64,000 nt of DNA, taken from assembly GCA_027946365.1 (NCBI GenBank), contig JAPEUQ010000004.1:3348001-3412000 (forward strand). The letters are read 5' to 3'. This DNA comes from Kalmusia sp. IMI 367209 (Eukaryota; Ascomycota; Dothideomycetes; Pleosporales; Didymosphaeriaceae). A model generated the notes under the pieces. It searched no databases and had not been told where the DNA came from. It saw only the letters and a program-made list of their open reading frames with translations. The stretch's first letter is position 1. Each line of letters opens with the position of its first letter. A program made the position numbers and the translations under genes. Positions 46,829-57,708 of the stretch are shown here, piece after piece.

Positions 46829-48582
46829 CTACTCGTGCTTCGTATACACCTTCACATACCGGATGTGCTCCGCCCCCTGCTCGTCCTCATACCTCTCACT
46901 CACAATCTTATAACCACCAATTTTGGGCCAGATCTTCGTCCAAGCAACCCAGTACGCCACTCCGAGTAGCAAAACGCCGACACCAACGACAGGGAAAACA
47001 TAGTACGGGTAGCCCTCAGCATTCCAGTCGCCATCTGGTGGGATGAAGGGTACCAGAGCGAGAAAGATGTTGGCAGCAAGATAGAGGATAGAGATTGGGA
47101 GGTAAGTATGCCAGGGCGAAGACCAGCGCTCGCTTTTCGCGAAGTGCAAGTAGATGAGGCCAGCGACAACGAAGCCGTTGATCCAGGCACCAGGGTAGGT
47201 GTACAGATCTGTGATGAAGTTGTAGGCCGGGCCGGCAGGGGGGGCGACGAGTACGATCACAGTAATAAGCCAGTGGAGGAAGAGCTATGTCTTGTCAATG
47301 CTAATGCTCGTGTGTAAGGAGTGTAGGATCTTACCGCAGTGCTAGGCGAATTAAAGGGCTTGTTGGTAGCCCAGAATCGACTCCAAGGTAGTAAACCTTC
47401 CTTCGCGAACTCTTGATTCAATCTTGCGTGCGCAAAGCTCACAGCGAGCACGTTGCCCAAGTTACTCAGCGCAACAAAAGCAGGCAAACTTCGCGCGCCC
47501 GCGCTATCGCCGAAGACGTTCTTGAAAAACACACCTGCGACAATGACTTCGCTCGTAGCCAGTTCGGACTTGGGGATGGCCGCAAAATAGGCAACATTTG
47601 CCAGCACATAGAGTATAGTAACGCCGCCAATAGCAAGGGGAGCTGCGATAGACAATGTCTTCTTAGGATTCTTGACTTCGCTGAGCACATAGTTTGCGTT
47701 TTCCCAGCCTTTGTATGAGTAGATGATACGGAGGAGCGCCTGGCAATACGCATACGCGCCACCGCCTCCGTAACCCTCCCCAGTCTCCAAACGGAACGCA
47801 TTATCGAAGTTATGTGGCTTCTCAATTTTCAAGTGTCCAGCCAACGCCGCGAATCCGGAGAACACAATGAAGATCAAGATGACCACCTTGAACACGCCGA
47901 GCACGTTGAAGAGCCGAATTCCCCACTTAGGAAGGACAACGTGCAGACCCACAGCGAAGGTAACGCAGGCAATGGCGATTCCACGGGCTGCCCAGCCATC
48001 CGGCGCCTCGCTGCCGGAAGCGAAGAGCGCGTAACGGCCGAACGCGAGACTGTTGCCAGAGGAAAAGCCGAGGAGCAGCATTTGCGATGCCAAAACACAG
48101 GTCGCGACGTACTTTGGATGGCGGTATACGCGCTCGAGGTAATTCTTTTCGCCGCCGGAGCGGGGGATTGCGAGGCCGAATTCGAGGAAGACGGAAAGAC
48201 CGGCGAATGTGAGAATACCGCCTGTGTATCGAATTAGCGATATGTTCGTCTTGGTATGAATAATCGATTATCATACCAATGATCCATAAGAATAGCGAAA
48301 CACCAACGGATCCGGTTGCCGCAAAGATACCAGACGGGGTTGAGAAGACTGTAGTTTATTAGTTGCATATCTTACTGGGAGAATATCGTACGTACTGCCA
48401 GTGCCAATCATCTTGTTCAGTATCAAAAAAACGGACCCAGTGATTCCAAGCTTCCTCGAGTCATCATACTGGTACGTGTTCTCGACCTGCACGCTCGCAT
48501 TATCGTATTCAGGTAGTGCTTTTCCATCATCGTCCGCCACTGTCGTCGTCTTGTCGATCTCAGGATCCAGCTTTGTCGCCAT
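46829..48582 (-). CDS. High-affinity methionine permease-like transporter (MUP1/LAT type, APC superfamily)
   Basis: Twelve-helix plasma-membrane amino-acid permease. Exons 48396-48582, 48277-48348, 47335-48221 and 46829-47284; total 533 residues. The family mark is LNKMIGTGIFSTPSGIF across the first junction, followed by FLEFGLAIPRSGGEKNYLE and the substrate-gate region YSYKGWENANYVLSEVKNPKKTL. Later helices read SLPAFVALSNLGNVLAVSFAHARLNQEFAKEG. The N-terminus (about 40 residues) is acidic and cytosolic. Start chosen at MATKLDPEID; an ATG 10 codons upstream is open. Methionine (or cysteine) specificity is inferred from MUP1 relatives. Confidence 0.92.
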
Positions 48583-49658
48583 CTTGAATCCGAGATCAAA
48601 CCTTCGACTCAACCAAGAACAATACAGGCGTCAAGATAAGGTTGTCGATCACCACAATCACCGCTCAAAGGCGTCGTCGACAGTGGGACTTGCGAGTTCA
48701 GGACCCGCAGAAGCTATACCTCACGCCCCAACCCCGGACCCCTTCCCTTCATATATAAACCACTCTTTCGCGCGTAATACACCGCACGCGCCCCTTGCAG
48801 CACCGGTCTCGACTTTTCGCGTCATCGGGATATGAATTTGCGACTCTGTCTTGGAGAGTGCTTGACGGGCAGGTATAGAGAAGGCACTCGTTGGCCAAGC
48901 AAACGCCGTGCCGCTGACAAGAGGTAATATTTACCGGGTAGGAAGGTGCAGTCATGGACGCTTTGCTTGGAAGGAGCAGCATGGGGCTTAGCGCCATGTC
49001 GTGATTCTTGGCAGTAGCCTGCAGGATCGCTTCCAGAAGGTTGGTTGGCCTTCCCGAAGACAATTGTAAGTTGAAGGATTCCAATCAAGATATCAAGTGT
49101 ACTTTCGGAGGTTGCAATCATAATTGGCAATGTTCTGTGCACGAACTGGCGCTTCTGAATCCTTGGGAGAAGACACAGTAGTGGTGCTCCATCAGAAGCT
49201 ACTGTATGGTCATGTTCAAACGAGCTATTCAGAAAGAAAGAATCGGCCCCTGAAAGAAATTTTTTCTGGCGATGCTGATGGCGATGGTACATTACTTGCC
49301 GAAGAAGGAGAGAGGTCTCAAGACCAAGTACAGCAAAACAGATGAAACAGCTAGTAAAATGTATGTATCAATCTGGTGCCTGTAAGCTGAATGACGAACG
49401 TGATGGATCAAGCTTTGACTATTCACTCGTGAAGAGCTCCGTATCTAGCTACAAGTCCCATGAACGCACATGCGCCTGTCCCCGGATATTACTCTAGAAT
49501 CCAGCTTGCTAGTTCCCCCGCCCCAAGTCAATATCGTATTCTTGCACTCATTTCCAATGTGCCGCAAACGACAAATACAAGAGCGGTCTCTGTCAAAAGA
49601 GACCATTCCCTTCCTTAATCACACTTGCATCACCTTTGAGCGACTTAGATCGCTGCAT
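48583..49658. other. Intergenic
   Basis: 1.1 kb: promoter of the permease and 3' flank of the decayed MYND gene. No gene seen. Confidence 0.55.
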
Positions 49659-50484
49659 TTAAGTATTCATCTCCAGCTTTTTGCACATTTGTCTGTGCTC
49701 CTTCTTCCAATCCGCGGTCTGGCAATCCTTAGAGCAATACTGAGCAAACTTGCACCCTGTACACTTGAGGAGGGCTTGACCATTCTCAGACTGACGTGCG
49801 CCACATCCAAAGCACGTGCCTTTCTTTCCATTAAGGCTCTCGAATCCACCACCATTAGAATTCATTTGTCGAAAGCGATTCATTGGTTCTCCGGAACTTG
49901 GAAGAGAACAAGTAGAGTGAAGATCTTGACCGTCATCTCTATTGATGGGTGACAAGAAACAAATAGGAATTGCAACTCGGACGGCATGTTCAGCTATCTC
50001 GTGGAACCCTTGTGGTTCTTTGATGAAATTCTTGGGAAAGACGCCAAAGCCGCAGCTGCACACGACAATGTTCTCTGCGCCTTCAGTGCTAAATTTTGGC
50101 AGGTCGACTTATGCTTCTAGAGACGGCACCGCTCTACGAAGGTAGGAAGACTATGATTCCAAATTGTCATCTCGTCGCCGTGAATCCCTAGATACTCAGC
50201 CTCCGTATTTTTCGTCATATCGATAGCAGAATTCAACTCTATGCTTGAGCGGGTGTGAGATTTTGGTACAAGTGCGCTTCATTCCATAGCTGACTGGAAT
50301 AGTTACTACCTACCCCACTACCTGCATAGGCGGTAAACAAGATACTGCGGACATCTCCACAGCCAAGCAATAGTAGCTTCAAGTCTTAATCCTGAGGAGT
50401 ATCTTGCGTCAAGCAGACAGCAGATGTATTTCCTATTGGGAAATATTCGAACCGCGGCGATAGGGCGGCTGTCCTTAGCGACAT
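49659..50484 (-). pseudogene. Decayed DUF4470/zf-MYND protein gene
   Basis: Remnant of a fungal protein combining a DUF4470-type N-terminus with a C-terminal MYND zinc finger. The N-terminal piece starts at 50484 (MSLRTAALSPRFEYFPIGN, then TSAVCLTQDTPQD) but meets TAA at 50386-50388 and then continues DLKLLLLGCGDVRSILFTAYAG in the same frame; CAA-to-TAA fits a CpA transition. Most of the expected middle (several hundred residues) is absent. A short middle piece (near 50180-50230) has FVERCRL-type sequence. The C-terminal piece is intact: CFGCGARQSENGQALLKCTGC, then AQYCSKDCQTADWKKEHRQMC, with the full MYND ligand pattern. Overall a truncated, interrupted pseudogene; a small MYND-only protein (start near 49863) could survive. 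Confidence 0.65.
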
Positions 50485-50924
50485 CTTCGCGGGCGAACTG
50501 TCGCACGCATAGACAGAATCGTCCGGGGAAGCGATTCAAACTGAGGTTTTCGAAGTTTGCCACTTTTATGCGAAGGCAGAGGCTACGCTTGCGCCTCTAA
50601 TCGTTTTCAGTTGTATTTGTTCACTCTCACTTTCATTGGCGAGACAACAGGCTGCAGTAGTCCAGGTATACTGTTTTGACGACGTGTCAGTTGATACTGA
50701 GGTGGGCTGTTTAATAAGCTGACTCGGAGACTATTTTAATATTGTATTATGAATCATGGAGTAACTTGGCTTACAACCCCGGCGCAGCGTGACGCACTGC
50801 TAGGCCCATCCACAGGCATCCTCAATAACGCCCAGACTCCGATCTCTCTTAGCGTGACCACGCCTCTATAATTCCTAGAGGCCCATCTACTCAGTAAATA
50901 AAGATCCGATTGTACTAGCGTGCT
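50485..50924. other. Intergenic
   Basis: 440 bases between the broken MYND gene and the phosphatase gene, both on the minus strand; nothing recognisable. Confidence 0.5.
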
Positions 50925-51545
50925 TCACAGTCTGGCTTTCAGCCTCGCGTCTTCCACCCTTTTCTCCCATTCCCACCAAGTTCCTCTAAACCTATTCCGT
51001 TCCCACTCCTCATACACTCCCTTCCTCCCCGCTTCATGCTTCTCTTTAAGCATCCTCTCCCAAACCGCCAACTGCTCTTTAAACCCCGGATTAGGATCAC
51101 ATACTGGCCTCCCCTCCTCTACCTGCCTGAGCGCCTCCTCCCACCCAACCCCCAACTTCTCCATCAACCACGCCACCACAACCGTCGCACTCCGACTCTT
51201 TCCCATAGCACAATGCACAAACACGCCGCCACCCCCTTCCAGCCCCTCCCTAATGAATGACCCTGTCCTCGCAAACCACGCTAGCAAATCCGTATCCGGA
51301 TCATCTGCCGCATCAACCCACAACCCCTTCAATCCGCCCTCTCCTAAACTCTTGAACTTCTCTTTGGATTCCAGCCCCGGGTCGTAATCAATAACACTCA
51401 AGACATGCGTGATCCCCGCCTTTTGTATAAGATCTGTCTGATACAGTGCGTACAAGCCCCCAATGTACAGGCGGCCGGCGCGCGGTATCTGGTCGACCCA
51501 GCCCATGGCTGTGTGTGCAGTGCTGCCGTGGAGGAGATATGACAT
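50925..51545 (-). CDS. Small dual-specificity phosphatase (Yvh1-like DSP domain)
   Basis: 206 residues, single exon. The domain starts with RLYIGGLYALYQTDLIQKAGITHVLSV, the DUSP entry strand and helix; the general acid Asp is in WVDAADDPDTD; the P-loop is VHCAMGKSRSAT (HC-X5-R-S). It resembles the phosphatase domain of Yvh1, but the zinc-binding C-terminal domain of Yvh1 is missing, replaced by a charged Trp/Arg-rich tail. The ATG at 51545 is used; MGWVDQIPRAG at 51506 is equally possible and nearer the domain. Substrate unknown. Confidence 0.88.
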   Translation of the reverse strand: MSYLLHGSTAHTAMGWVDQIPRAGRLYIGGLYALYQTDLIQKAGITHVLSVIDYDPGLESKEKFKSLGEGGLKGLWVDAADDPDTDLLAWFARTGSFIREGLEGGGGVFVHCAMGKSRSATVVVAWLMEKLGVGWEEALRQVEEGRPVCDPNPGFKEQLAVWERMLKEKHEAGRKGVYEEWERNRFRGTWWEWEKRVEDARLKARL

Positions 51546-51957
51546 TCGGCTTCACATTGATTCGATCTTTCGTTGAGGGCTGCTGCGACACCTGGAAGGG
51601 GGATGAGATGAAGTGGGTTCGTGGGATGCCGAGGTTTAGGAGAAGCTTACCGAAATAGGCCGAGTGGCACTCTACAATAGATACCGGTATTGGATGTCTT
51701 CGTTCAAGCCATCAATTGCGTTCACGAGGTATGGTTTATGAAACATTGTAGCAATGTTTTGAAATCCGAAACATAAGATTTTGATGACTGCTTTGCTGCA
51801 TGCAAGCCCAAGTAACTCCCCTTGCAAGTGATATTGAACTGCTACCAAATATGCAAATAGGTATCCCACAGCAGACACCCAACCCCAAACCAATAATAAA
51901 CGCCCCGCTGTTGGAAATGAGAGTTGATACTGTTCAATGCTTTTCGCACTGTCACCA
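51546..51957. other. Intergenic
   Basis: Promoter of the phosphatase and 3' flank of rpd3; no gene supported. Confidence 0.5.
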
Positions 51958-54061
51958 TCACTCATCCCCTTTTGCCACTTCTGCACGGACTTCACCTTTG
52001 ATGTTCTCGGTGTCTCTCTCGGACTGCCCTTCTTCTTTTGCCTTTGATTTGTCATCGGCATCTGGCTGCTCCCCATTTGCACCTCCCATCTCTACATCGG
52101 CAGCCGGTGCCGCTGTCGTGGCAGGTTGTGCCGCAGGTGATTCTGGCGGGGTTGGCACCGCTGCAGGTGACGACTGTGTCCTCGGCTCGGTAGCTGGTAC
52201 AGCTTCGGAAGGGCCTGGTCAAAATGTTAGCCTATGATTCGAGGGTTCAGGCCGAGAAAGTGACTGACCGCTCGCAGCTGGGACAGTAGCCCCTTCGGCC
52301 TCATCCATTTCAATGTCGCCGTCTTCATCGGCATCTGCAGCATTGGCTGGTGTACGTGTTCGTGATTCAGTGCCGTTGGGTGGCTGTGCAGATGAAGTTC
52401 CAGAAACGGATCTTCGTCGCCGAGCGGACTCGCCATTGAGACCGCGAGTCCCGTTTGGAGTTTCATCACCATCATCCGCATTGGGATTCTGATAGTCCAA
52501 GATATTACGCCTCCTCCTAGCACCCGGTTGTCGCCGCACACCAAGGCTGTTTTTGTATTCTTCATCATCGCTCGGGTCGTAAAGCTCACCTTCAGCTTCG
52601 ATCTGTTGGTCACGTTGTCGTTGTGTTGCGCGTACGTCTTGGTTTTCATCAGCATCGAGATCATTCATCTCCTCCTCAGCGTCCGAGTCGTAGCCTGCAA
52701 GCTGTGGAGGATTGTCAGGAATGTTCGTGAAGGCCTCAACCGATGGCTTTCCGGTTCGCCTGATGCTTTCGATGACGGATGATTTGATCTTGTGAAGATA
52801 GTCGGACGAATTTGCGTTTTCCATATTCGATGGGCGAACGTCCAGTTCGTAGTCCGGAGCGAAGTACTACAGTTCATTAGCAAATACGGGCCGACACTAT
52901 GAATTGAAGTCTGACCTCGTAATAGTCGTTGAAAGGCAATTGCTTGGGCATGTGCTGCCCTACCAGTTGGCCGGTCTCATAAGCCCAGGTTCGCGCAACG
53001 TTTCTCATAGTGTAGCCGCCACCACCAAGTACAATAACAGGGATACCGAAGCTCTTGACGTATCGCACGCAATTAGCGTGGCCATCCATGCTCAGGTTGA
53101 AGCAACCAAGCCTGTCGCCGGACAAGCTGTCGCCACCGCACTGGAGAACAATAGCTTCCGGACAGTAGTAGGTCATGACAGCTTCAATGACAGGCTCAAA
53201 GATATTGCGGTAGGTCTCGTCGGTGATTCCATCGCGCAGGGGAAAGTTCACAGCGTAGTGCTTTCCACCACCCACACCAATGTCCCTAAGTTCGCCAGTA
53301 CCGGGAAAATATTCGCCGTACTTGTGGAAGGATACGGTCATAACGCGATCGGTCGTGTAGAAGGCTTCCTCAACTCCATCTCCATGATGGACATCAATGT
53401 CGATGTATAAAACACGCTGCTTGTATCGCAACAACTCGATGATGCCAAGGACGATGTCTGCGGGGTTAGTCGGAGTCCTCCCAGATACAAGTAGGAACAA
53501 TCTCACCATTCACATAGCAAAAACCACTAGCCTCGCTCTTCTTTGCGTGATGCAAACCGCCAGCCCAATTGACAGCCACGTCGCATTTGCCTCTGTTCAA
53601 ACGGGCAGCGCCCTCCATAGTGCCACCGGCACTGATGCCGCAGAATTCGAAGAGGCCGTCGAATACAGGACAGTCATCTCCGACGTTATACTTGCTCTGC
53701 TCTTTGGCAAAATTGTCCATATTGTCGGGAGTGACCTTGTGCAAGAAATCGATGTACTCGTCGGTGTGGAACTGCGTCATCTCGTACTTGGAGGCGGGCT
53801 TTGCGCGCTGCATTGAATTAGCAAGAATGCCGAGGGAGTGAGTGAGATGTGACGTACGTAGATCTCCATCTTGGTATACAGGCTGTAATTCATGATCAGA
53901 CTATGGGCCATCCGTATGCGGTGAGGCTTCATGGGATGGCCGGAAACGTATGCATAATTGCCCACATCGGAATCATAGAAGTATGCTACCTTCTTAGGCG
54001 AGGGTCCTGTCCCATTGAGTGAGTTGGAGGCGGTCGGCCCCGCGGCGTCGGGGTTGTCCAT
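51958..54061 (-). CDS. rpdA: Class I histone deacetylase, RPD3/RpdA type, with long C-terminal tail
   Basis: Zinc-dependent lysine deacetylase, catalytic part of Rpd3/Sin3 complexes in the nucleus. Exons 53858-54061, 53507-53807, 52916-53457, 52269-52866 and 51958-52214; phases agree, 633 residues. Catalytic marks: [21 protein letters not shown] (His-His pair), [16 protein letters not shown] (zinc Asp and His), [18 protein letters not shown] (zinc Asp), and [15 protein letters not shown]. The tail after about residue 400 is hydrophilic, with an acidic block ([18 protein letters not shown]), a basic block ([11 protein letters not shown]) and an Ala/Pro/Glu-rich end. Such a fungal-specific extension is known to matter in Aspergillus RpdA. 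Divergent from rpn11. Confidence 0.95.
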
Positions 54062-54460
54062 GGTGGGCGCACGAGGGGTGGGCAGCGCGCCGCGAATGCA
54101 CGTTACAGCGGGTTGAAGATGTTGTACAGTTTTTGGCTCGTGACAAAGTTGGACAAAATGCCAGCGATACGGAGAAACAGCGCGTGGCGGTGTTAGGGCA
54201 GCGAGAGGGTTGCCGGCGCTGAATGCGATTAGAAAGATGATGGCGAAGCTCAACGAACGATGGATAGCTCCAGTCCCCGCTAAGGATCCCTGTCCCGGCG
54301 CCGGCCGAACTATGCGCCGGTCGAGCTTGCCATCAACACCTCCGTCAAGTCGCCGCTGCCTCATCACCGCGTTCTTTATTGCCCTTCGCCGCACCCAGCT
54401 CTCCCTTTCTCTCGACAGACGAGTTTCCGAATATACCATTCCGATCGCAGAAACCCCGCT
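54062..54460. promoter_or_regulatory. Divergent promoter region, rpdA / rpn11
   Basis: 399 bases between the two divergent ATGs. No PACE element (GGTGGCAAA) was found by eye on either strand. No open frame of note. Confidence 0.5.
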
Positions 54461-55690
54461 ATGGACCGGTTAAGCAGGATGCTCGCCGCCGCCCAGAGCA
54501 TGGGCGGCATGGGTGGTCAACAGGGCGTATGTCTATCTTCACCACGTGTTACTTGCGCAGTGGTGTTTTGGCTGCTTTCTAGAAGATCAACTGCTTGAAA
54601 GCCGCTGCCTTGAGCTCCCGCGGAATGTAAATACCGATGCTGACAATTGCAGGATACCAACCTCATCGATAATTCGGAAACCGTCTACATCTCCTCGCTC
54701 GCTCTTCTCAAGATGCTGCGGCATGGTCGCGCCGGTGTGCCTATGGAGGTCATGGGTCTGATGCTGGGAGAGTTCGTCGACGACTACACAGTGCGCGTGG
54801 TGGATGTGTTCGCGATGCCACAGTCGGGAACCGGTGTTTCCGTCGAAGCTGTAGACCCGGTATTCCAGACCAAGATGATGGACATGTTGCGGCAGACAGG
54901 ACGGTGCGCATCATTTTGCAGTTGGCCTTTAGCGGAGTACTGACAAGCCTTAGGCAGGAGACGGTCGTAGGCTGGTACCACTCGCATCCCGGTTTTGGTT
55001 GCTGGCTTTCTTCGGTCGATATCAACACACAACAATCTTTTGAGCAGCTCACCCCCCGCGCCGTCGCTGTAGTCGTAGACCCTATACAGTCCGTCAAGGG
55101 CAAAGTCGTCATCGATGCGTTCCGCCTCATCAATCCCCAAACCCTCATGATGGGCCACGAGCCCCGCCAAACTACGTCCAACGTTGGCCACCTAAACAAA
55201 CCCTCCATACAAGCGCTTATTCACGGTCTCAACCGCCATTATTACTCTATCGGCATCAACTACCGGAAGACGGCGCTTGAAGAGAATATGCTCATGAACC
55301 TGCACAAGCACGTATGGACCGAAGCGCTGATGATGAACGATTTCCGAGACGAGGGCGAGCGGAATAAGGACAGCCTGCAGAAATTGGTGTCACTGGCTGA
55401 GGGCTACGAGAAACGGGTCAAGGAGGAGACGGAACTTACCAAGGAACAGCTCAAGACGCGTTACGTTGGCAAGGTAGATCCGAAGAAGCGTGCGTATTCA
55501 CATATACTAAGTTCATGCATGATTCTGACTTTAGACAGACCTCGAAGATGTAGGCCAGCGTCTCATCGAAGATAACATTGTCTCCGTCTCACGGCAAATG
55601 ATCGACAAGGAAGCATCAGTGCCAAAATCGAACGCGAAATCGAATGGACAACAGCCACCGGCGGAAGATGATGTTGACATGGAGGACTAA
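54461..55690 (+). CDS. rpn11: 26S proteasome lid deubiquitinase Rpn11
   Basis: JAMM metalloprotease that removes ubiquitin chains at the proteasome. Exons 54461-54526, 54653-54903, 54954-55489 and 55539-55690; total 334 residues, the usual size. N-terminus [19 protein letters not shown], then [27 protein letters not shown] sequence, [13 protein letters not shown] (catalytic Glu) and the JAMM motif [14 protein letters not shown] in [10 protein letters not shown]. The C-terminal helices [13 protein letters not shown] and [15 protein letters not shown] follow the last intron. First intron is 126 bases; the others are about 50. Identification is firm. Confidence 0.97.
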
Positions 55691-57708
55691 TTCCAGATGT
55701 TCGTCCTTGGACAGTCGCAAGTTTGATCACAATGGCAAGGTCTAATGTTCCTGGACGCACAACGAACCCCCGGCCTACTTTTGGACACTTCGGGGGTTTT
55801 CCACTATGAGGGCTCAAAGAGCTGCTTTGCATTAAGTGAAGCTGCGAAGATGTTTCAGCACGACGAATGCCGTTGCCACCTGGGATTAGGCACGATACGA
55901 GTGAGGGGCGAACCCTTGGTGTACGCTCCATTGTAGACTATCGAAAGCTAGTTCTGGTAAAGTAATGATAGAATACGAAGCACTATGACATCAACAATCT
56001 CCAATGCAATACATACCTATTCAGACACTCCCAATCCTACGTGCTGATCTAGACATATCGCCCTAGGGTTGAAGCAAGATGCCACCGGCAGAGAATTCCT
56101 CGACAGTAAAGTAACAAAACTAAACAACCCCAGCTCCAACAAAGGCATTCATCAACCCCTTCCTTTACTACACAACTGACCAAGCATTCAAGGCCCTGGC
56201 CTCGTTGCGAATGTCATCACATTATACTCGATATCAGGCTTATAATATTACCCACAAACGCCCTACGGGTGCATCTCAAGACCCGCGTAGTATTTTTGTC
56301 AATGTCGTGGTGCGATACTGCGTTGGGGAAGGTGAATGCGGAGGCATCAAGGAATGGGTGCTTAGTGATGTTGATGAAATGTCTTGCTTGCTGTCAATGT
56401 TACCCTCAAGCCCTCCATTAAAGACAGCCACTTTGTCGTTATTCACATAACTCACGAAAGAGAGCCCTATTTAAAAGCCTTTTGTGCTTGATGTCCTTGT
56501 ATAATCAACTACGCAAAGAAACTAACAACATTGTTTAACATTATTCAACATTTGGCTCATACTTTTAACTTCATCACCCGCACAAAGTCCAATAGTGAAA
56601 CCAATACTTAATCCTGATCAACAAGATAACGACTAAAAATCGGCTAACCATAGGAGAAAAGACATCGCGCGTTGCTACAATGCCGTATTATAACGTCGTT
56701 ACTCCTCACGTATAGCTTGATGCAGCGCCGTTGTATCGGAGAATAAAAAACAACGACAGACCCGGAAGTTCGGCACCGGTAGCGGGGTGAGAGTCTAGAA
56801 GATGCGGGCGCGCGGCCACGCTGTACCTCAGCATTGCAGCGGTCTAACGCAAGGCACCGACGGCGATCATCTTCCTGCTATTTTCCGATGCGTTTGATAG
56901 ACACACAAGCCCTGGTCGAAGTTTTCTCGCGAGCCGCCCGTTGGTCTCAGAACAGACTTGCCTGCGAGATGCGCAAAGGCCAAAGACGTGCCGATAGAGT
57001 ACCAATCTATTGAGTATAGCAATACGCTGCTTGGGCGACTTATTTTTCTCTATGCTACTCACGTCGGCATGCTCCTGCCCTCCCAATTTGCTGCGGGAGC
57101 AGATCCATCGAAGGATCCTCCGTGCGCATTTCATCAACTTTGCCCGCCATCACGGCGATAGGAAGCCATGCGGCTCCGCTGTCCCACCCCTCCTTGTTGT
57201 GCATCTTCTAGTCGCGCCCCAAAATGACCCCTCCGCCCATCTAGGCAAACAAACAAACACTGAGCCACCCCGCCCAAACCACATTAAGCCGCCCAAGACG
57301 TCGATACCATGATATTAGCTTCCCCAAAAACGCCCGCAAAGCACGCAAAGCGATCGATCGAGACGCGACAGATGCCGAAATGTACAATCAAATCAGACCC
57401 ACCACTTACTCCATGCGCAGATTGCCACCAGGCCGTAACCCGTGAGACGTGAAAGATGATGAAGGGGAAAAGAAAGAGCAGTAAATGAACATACAAGAAA
57501 TTTTTTGTGACAACAAACATTTTATGCAACAGGAAAAAATAAATAAAGACTTCCGTGAGAAACCACGCGTATCGATCAATGACGGGTTCTAATATCTCGC
57601 AATTGACTTTCGATATTGCAAGTCTTTTACGATACTTCGTAAAACACCCGCAACTGATACTTTCTGGTGTCATCATGGACGCTCCATTGATGACCTCTTG
57701 CTAGGAAA
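55691..57708. other. Intergenic, convergent 3' ends of rpn11 and hmt1
   Basis: 2 kb between two genes that converge. No domain or spliced gene found on either strand; frames of up to 122 codons are unsupported. Confidence 0.55.
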
